From positions 14,003,001-14,067,000 of the forward strand of contig NC_060026.1 of NCBI RefSeq assembly GCF_021134715.1: 64,000 bases of DNA, given 5' to 3'. This DNA is from Daphnia pulex (lineage: Eukaryota; Arthropoda; Branchiopoda; Diplostraca; Daphniidae). The translations under genes and the position numbers were made by a program. Every line of letters starts with the position of its first letter. The first letter of the stretch is position 1. This document shows positions 59,931-64,000 of the stretch, piece after piece. The notes under the pieces are model-generated. The model was not told the DNA's origin. It did not search any database and was given only the letters and a program-made list of their open reading frames with translations.

Positions 59931-61148
59931 GAGCGCCCCCAAACGCCATTCATTCTATTAAAATTTTCTTCTTTTCAGTAAAATTCTAGTTGTTTTGAAA
60001 TTAATTAAAAAAAAATAACTGACATGTTCATTCAGCTGATCGTTCCTGAAACCCTGACGCAGTGATTCTATTTGAAATTGACGGAAGGGATAGCTTAGAA
60101 AACTCATCGTACCTCTCACTCTTCATATGGTGGGAAAGTTAAGAGAAGGTGGGAAGACAGAGTAAGGTATAAAGAAAAAAGAAACTAGAACTAGAAAAAA
60201 CTAATAAGAAGGAAAAAACGGATTTTAGTATATCTTCCGTCAAATTCAAACATTAAATATAAGCCCTCTATTTTTTTTTTCTTTAAGAACTTTAAAGTAT
60301 ATGACCCTTGAATTTTTTACGAAATTTATTATATATTGACGTAACTAGGGCACTATTATTAATTCTTGAGCGAGTAGCTAACACATTTAAAATGTGTAAT
60401 GGTTGTCTTTTAAAAAAAAACACAATTAGCCTAAAAAAAAATATGTATAACCCCCTTACGCTGAACTGTTTTTCTTTTTGCGTTCTTTTTACTGAGGACA
60501 TTGTAAGAATGGCAACCCTAAGAATTCGACCGGTAAAAAAAACAGTTTGCCATTTCCGTGAGATTCGAGCGCGACCATATGAAGGTGACCGATTCAATAA
60601 ATATGAGACTAACGTTTCAACTGAATTGTAGCCTAAATATATCTTTTATTATTATTATATTTCTTATGTCGGAAACATTAATCGTTATAAAAAATTCAAA
60701 TTTCGCAAATCCTACAATTACTGACTGAATTTAAAAAGAATCAATCTGGTATGTGTAACCGACGCAAACGATTGATATATCAGCATACTTGGAACAATGA
60801 TAGAGGCACGAGTTAATAGGTTGGTTGAAATCCTTCGCAAACTGTAATGAATCGTGTAAAATGCGGTAAAATGTTTCAAACTTTAATGCACATATAACTT
60901 ATTCATGCCTTCTTCATAATGAAAATGAAATGCAAAAAAATTTTGATGGTTCAATGATCTGTTTATTGCGAAACGAGGTACGCAAATCCAGAAATAAAAT
61001 AATAATGTAATGAAAGATGAAATGAATGAAACGAAGTCAGATGAGCGTGTAATGGTCCAGCATCACGCGTCCTGTTCACTTCAGTTAGGTCGTTCAAGTT
61101 AGGGGCTGATCGTAGAAGTAACTGTCACTCCACGGTGTGGTCGAGTTC
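59931..61148. other. Spacer with the 3' UTR of the next gene
   Basis: No gene recognised. On the minus strand AATAAA at 60962-60967 lies about 180 nt after the stop codon of the secreted-protein gene at 61149 and is its likely polyadenylation signal. Confidence 0.45.
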
Positions 61149-61559
61149 TTAGTAACCGTAAGCCTTGTTATCTTCGGGCTGTGTGACGTAGAATCCCCAA
61201 GGAGCGAAGCCGTAGTCGCCACCGTATCCTCCCTTGCCTTCGTAACCCTTGCTGGGACCACGGTAGACTTGCATCTTAACACGGCCGTTGGCGTATCCAG
61301 CTCCTTTGTAGGCAGGAGCAGCGTAGCCGGATGATGGTGCAGCTTCGTAAGGAGCGTCATAACTCTGGGGATAAGCAGCAGCCATGGCGACAACGACGGC
61401 CAAGAGAACGAACTGGAAAAAGGCGAAACCAAACGTATTCGTGATGAATTGTTGGTCAATTGTTGCGGAAATAGGATGGAACATTTGCGGTAATAGAAGG
61501 GATAATATTATAACAGTTGTAACACTGGATGGCGAACTTACTACTTTAAGAGAAGACAT
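61149..61559 (-). CDS. Small secreted protein, paralogue 1
   Basis: Two exons on the minus strand, 61559-61542 (MSSLKV) and 61412-61149, give 93 residues. A signal peptide (about 1-19, ending AMAAA) is split by the intron, as in many arthropod cuticle genes. The mature part is Tyr/Gly/Ala-rich (SGYAAPAYKGAGYANG), followed by RVKMQVYRGPSKGYEGKGG, then FAPWGFYVTQPEDNK. The same blocks occur in the neighbour at 62913. I do not recognise a named domain; it is probably a cuticular or other matrix protein (inference). The second intron of the neighbour, between KMQ and VYRGP, is absent here. Confidence 0.88.
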   Translation of the reverse strand: MSSLKVVSSPSSVTTVIILSLLLPQMFHPISATIDQQFITNTFGFAFFQFVLLAVVVAMAAAYPQSYDAPYEAAPSSGYAAPAYKGAGYANGRVKMQVYRGPSKGYEGKGGYGGDYGFAPWGFYVTQPEDNKAYGY

Positions 61560-61629
61560 GATGATTGTTGTTGTTGTGTTTAACGTTGTCGGATGAAGAC
61601 TGGTTGATTTGAAGGCCTGTTCGGCTGGC

Positions 61630-61636
61630 TTATATA
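61630..61636 (-). promoter_or_regulatory. TATA box of small secreted protein 1
   Basis: TATATAA on the minus strand, 71 nt before the start codon at 61559; the short leader is typical of highly expressed cuticle-type genes. Confidence 0.65.
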
Positions 61637-61639
61637 CCC

Positions 61640-62912
61640 GCCGAGTGAAACTAGGAAGAACGGGGAAGGAAAATGATGCTGATTACTTCAACCCATAACG
61701 CTCCCCTCTCCAGCCCCACGACGTTCTCCACACGTATAGCCCCAGGATGGAGGTGCCCTAACTTATTTCGTTTTTACAGCTTTGCTGCAAAAAGTGTACC
61801 AATGTCCTTATATGTTTATTGTAAAGGGTTTTCACGCCCAAACGACCCTGCTGTTATTAGTTCCATTCAATCTGAATTGCATTGTCGCTCGGTCTCGCCG
61901 AATAATCCTACGCCAGGATTGGTCCCATCATCTAGGCTGTGTCAGATTCAACTAATATGTCTGGTGGATGTGTTACAGTGTACCAGTTCGTGTGTTTGCA
62001 ATTAATATCGTACTTGATGACCTATACACGGTAGGCAGAAATTTAAAATTCGGGTCATAGACCTCAAGCATAGAAGTGGGACTAAAGATGCAATTATAGT
62101 TCATTAGTTTTGGTCGATGTACGGGTTTTTACATTCTCGACCCATTCGAATTTCTTATTTTAGATTCGTTATATCCGAATGTGTAAGAAACCGTAACAAT
62201 CAAAACAATAGGAAGCAGATGGCATTTTGCCACGAATTTCTTTTTCCGCGACAGCCAAAAGATTGGACAAAAAAATGCAATTAAAGAGAGAGCTTGTTTC
62301 CCCCCTATGTGCACCTTAATCTCCTATGGGCGATGAGTGGAACGACACGGATGGAAATTGGGACAGTGCAGAGACCATCACTCGTATCAAGACATCTATA
62401 CGTAATAGCCTACTGTTGTAACATATATTTATGAACGACATATATAAACAAAGCGGATGGTTATCTAAACATCTCATAAACGAATTGAGAACTTATAAAC
62501 TGTGTCGACCCAAAAGCTGTTCGGAAATAGCTCTCGGGTGAATTCTATCAAATCCTGTTGTATCTAAATATGCCACTCTTTTATAGCTGTCGCTCAATAC
62601 CTTAAACTCTTGCTTAAACTATATTCAAGTTATTTATGTGACGACGTCGAAATATGAAAGAAAAATTCTTATATCTTTTCAAACACTCTATATTTCTTGA
62701 TGGGAAATATTTTTAAAACAACGTCATCGACGACAACAATCTATGGAATCCAGCCACATCATGTTGCCATTGCATTCAAATAATAATAAAAATTTTTCTT
62801 GTTGAATTTGATGGTGAATTTCTTCGGAATTTGTTCGTTTTCGTGGTGATGATGAAACGGTATCAAATCATCAGGGCCAATGGTGCATTTTGAGTCGTGG
62901 CAAGTAGTAGCC
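61640..62912. other. Intergenic region between the two small secreted genes
   Basis: No gene, RNA or repeat recognised. The part next to 62912 should hold the 3' UTR of the second gene. Confidence 0.4.
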
Positions 62913-63481
62913 TTAATAGCCCTTTCCGTAAGGTTTGTTGTCTTCGGGTTGTGTGACGTAAAAGCCCCAGGGAGCGAAAGAATCCTTGTCGTAACCTTTT
63001 CCGTATTCCTTGTTGGGTCCGCGGTACACCTGTTTGTGCGGAAAAATGTAAAGATATAACGACATATGGAATGTACAGCTGCAATAAACCGGAAAATTCA
63101 GAGCGCAATTTTTGTTTCATTTTTTTCCCCGCAAAAATATAAGGAAGAATTTGATCAAAAGGAAAGAAATTAAAGCCTTCGATTTGATCTGAAGTGTATT
63201 ATACCTGCATCTTCACACGGCCGTTAGCGTAGCCTGGCTTGTAATCAGCAGCGTAAGCTGGTGGAGAGTAGGCCGGTGCGGCATAACCGGACTGGGCTGA
63301 GACGTAAGCGACGAAAGCGGCCAAAACGACCAACTGCAAATGCACATAAAAAAAAATTCGTGTCATTGGTAATAAAACCACGGAACAATAGCTGTTTTTT
63401 TTTCTTTGGGGGAAATACCCGCCGTCATATTTGTAACTAAATTGAAACCAACTAACTTACCATCAATTTCATGGAAGGCAT
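62913..63481 (-). CDS. Small secreted protein, paralogue 2
   Basis: Three exons on the minus strand, 63481-63461 (MPSMKLM), 63333-63205 and 63029-62913, give 88 residues. Signal peptide about 1-18 (ending YVSA), then SGYAAPAYSPPAYAADYKP, the shared block GYANGRVKMQ-VYRGPNKEYGKGY and the shared FAPWGFYVTQPEDNKPYG, ending KGY. The exon 2/3 junction falls exactly between KMQ and VYRGP. It is clearly a tandem paralogue of the gene at 61149 in the same orientation. Function unknown; composition suits an extracellular matrix or cuticle role. Confidence 0.9.
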
Positions 63482-63559
63482 GTTGAGTGAGTGTGGAAGG
63501 GTTGCTAGAAGAACTGCTGCTTTGAAACAACTGATGCTGAATCTAGCCACTCCAAAGCC

Positions 63560-63567
63560 TTTATATA
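63560..63567 (-). promoter_or_regulatory. TATA box of small secreted protein 2
   Basis: TATATAAA on the minus strand, 79 nt before the start codon at 63481, matching the spacing at the paralogue. Confidence 0.65.
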
Positions 63568-64000
63568 TGCAAGGTTTGACTGCTAGAGGGGAGTCAGCAG
63601 CTCTTATTTCGGTATGTTGTTTTCTGTAATCATATAAGTGATGGTGAATCTCCCCCAAAAACTCACCTGACCGCAACGCTCACGACGGTTTCCGGGCCGT
63701 TATTTCGCCGAAAGTTTTTCCTTTTTTTTTCTTTCTACATGCTTCATTTCTTTTCCAGTCTGTGATCCGCCTGCTGAGACTTGATGCTACCAGCAGCGCT
63801 ATGTAGCGCTACGCGTGTGTAATGACCTTTAAGACTGGCAAGCATGCATGAAAGATGGGTCTGGGGGCCTCATTTTCTCCGCATTTTCTAGGGCAAACTC
63901 ATTAGTCAACCCTTTGTCGAGGAATGAAATACATAAAGAAACACCACGTATAGGTCATATAATCATCATCTTCTTGGCTCCAGCGCGTGAGGTTGTCATT
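63568..64000. other. Right end of the window
   Basis: Upstream flank of paralogue 2. It has a short palindromic stretch (AGCGCTATGTAGCGCTACGCG, about 63796-63816, in which AGCGCTA and TAGCGCT are inverted). No gene recognised. Confidence 0.35.

Noticed and set aside
1-64000. CRISPR arrays, bacterial operons or phage defence systems
   Set aside because: The window is plainly animal nuclear DNA; the tandem arrays seen are satellites or element-internal repeats.

Overview
This is eukaryotic DNA, most likely from a small arthropod genome and best fitting a branchiopod crustacean such as Daphnia (inference). The evidence is short GT-AG introns (mostly 55-90 bp), AT-rich spacers, TATA boxes close to short 5' UTRs, and a gene set of animal families: beta-1,4-galactosyltransferase, Popeye, C1q, calreticulin, SYAP1/Sap47 and ZMYM/woc. 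No database search was possible; family calls rest on recognised motifs and on exon phases that join without a break.

Layout. 0-2.6 kb holds diverged tandem repeats, then the first exon of a leftward type II membrane protein. At 4.1-5.4 kb is a complete beta4-galactosyltransferase, followed by a duplicated scrap of its own 3' end. Three Popeye-domain genes lie on the minus strand at 7.0-8.8, 17.0-18.4 and 34.9-37.0 kb. Between the first two are a MITE-like element with a tRNA-like core, a tRNA-Thr(CGU) gene with a 13-nt intron, and two neighbouring secreted-protein genes (one collagen-like) that share promoter layout, intron position and N-terminus. Between the second and third are a young, deleted Ty1/copia LTR element, a repeat-rich stretch (22-34 kb), one intact coiled-coil/C1q gene and three C1q remnants, one of them on an inverted duplicate about 8.5 kb away. 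A roughly 220-bp-arm palindrome lies at 30.2-30.7 kb.

The right half is more conserved: a decayed but still intron-bearing gene (39.5-43.1 kb), calreticulin (44.5-46.7 kb), Sap47/SYAP1 (48.7-50.4 kb) and a 12-exon ZMYM/woc gene (51.6-55.9 kb), all three intact genes on the minus strand. Two MITE-like inverted-repeat elements follow at 58.7-59.7 kb, and then two paralogous small secreted-protein genes (61.1-63.5 kb) that differ by one intron.

Functional themes. Popeye proteins are membrane cAMP-binding effectors, and the three copies differ in the cAMP-binding motifs, as expected if duplicates have drifted apart. The galactosyltransferase, calreticulin and secreted proteins act along the secretory route. 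Woc (chromatin/transcription) and Sap47 (signalling/synaptic) appear to be ordinary single-copy genes here. I see no operon-like or defence-like system; the strongest unusual points are the Popeye motif divergence with two GC-AG introns, the paired taxon-restricted secreted genes, and the repeat architecture.
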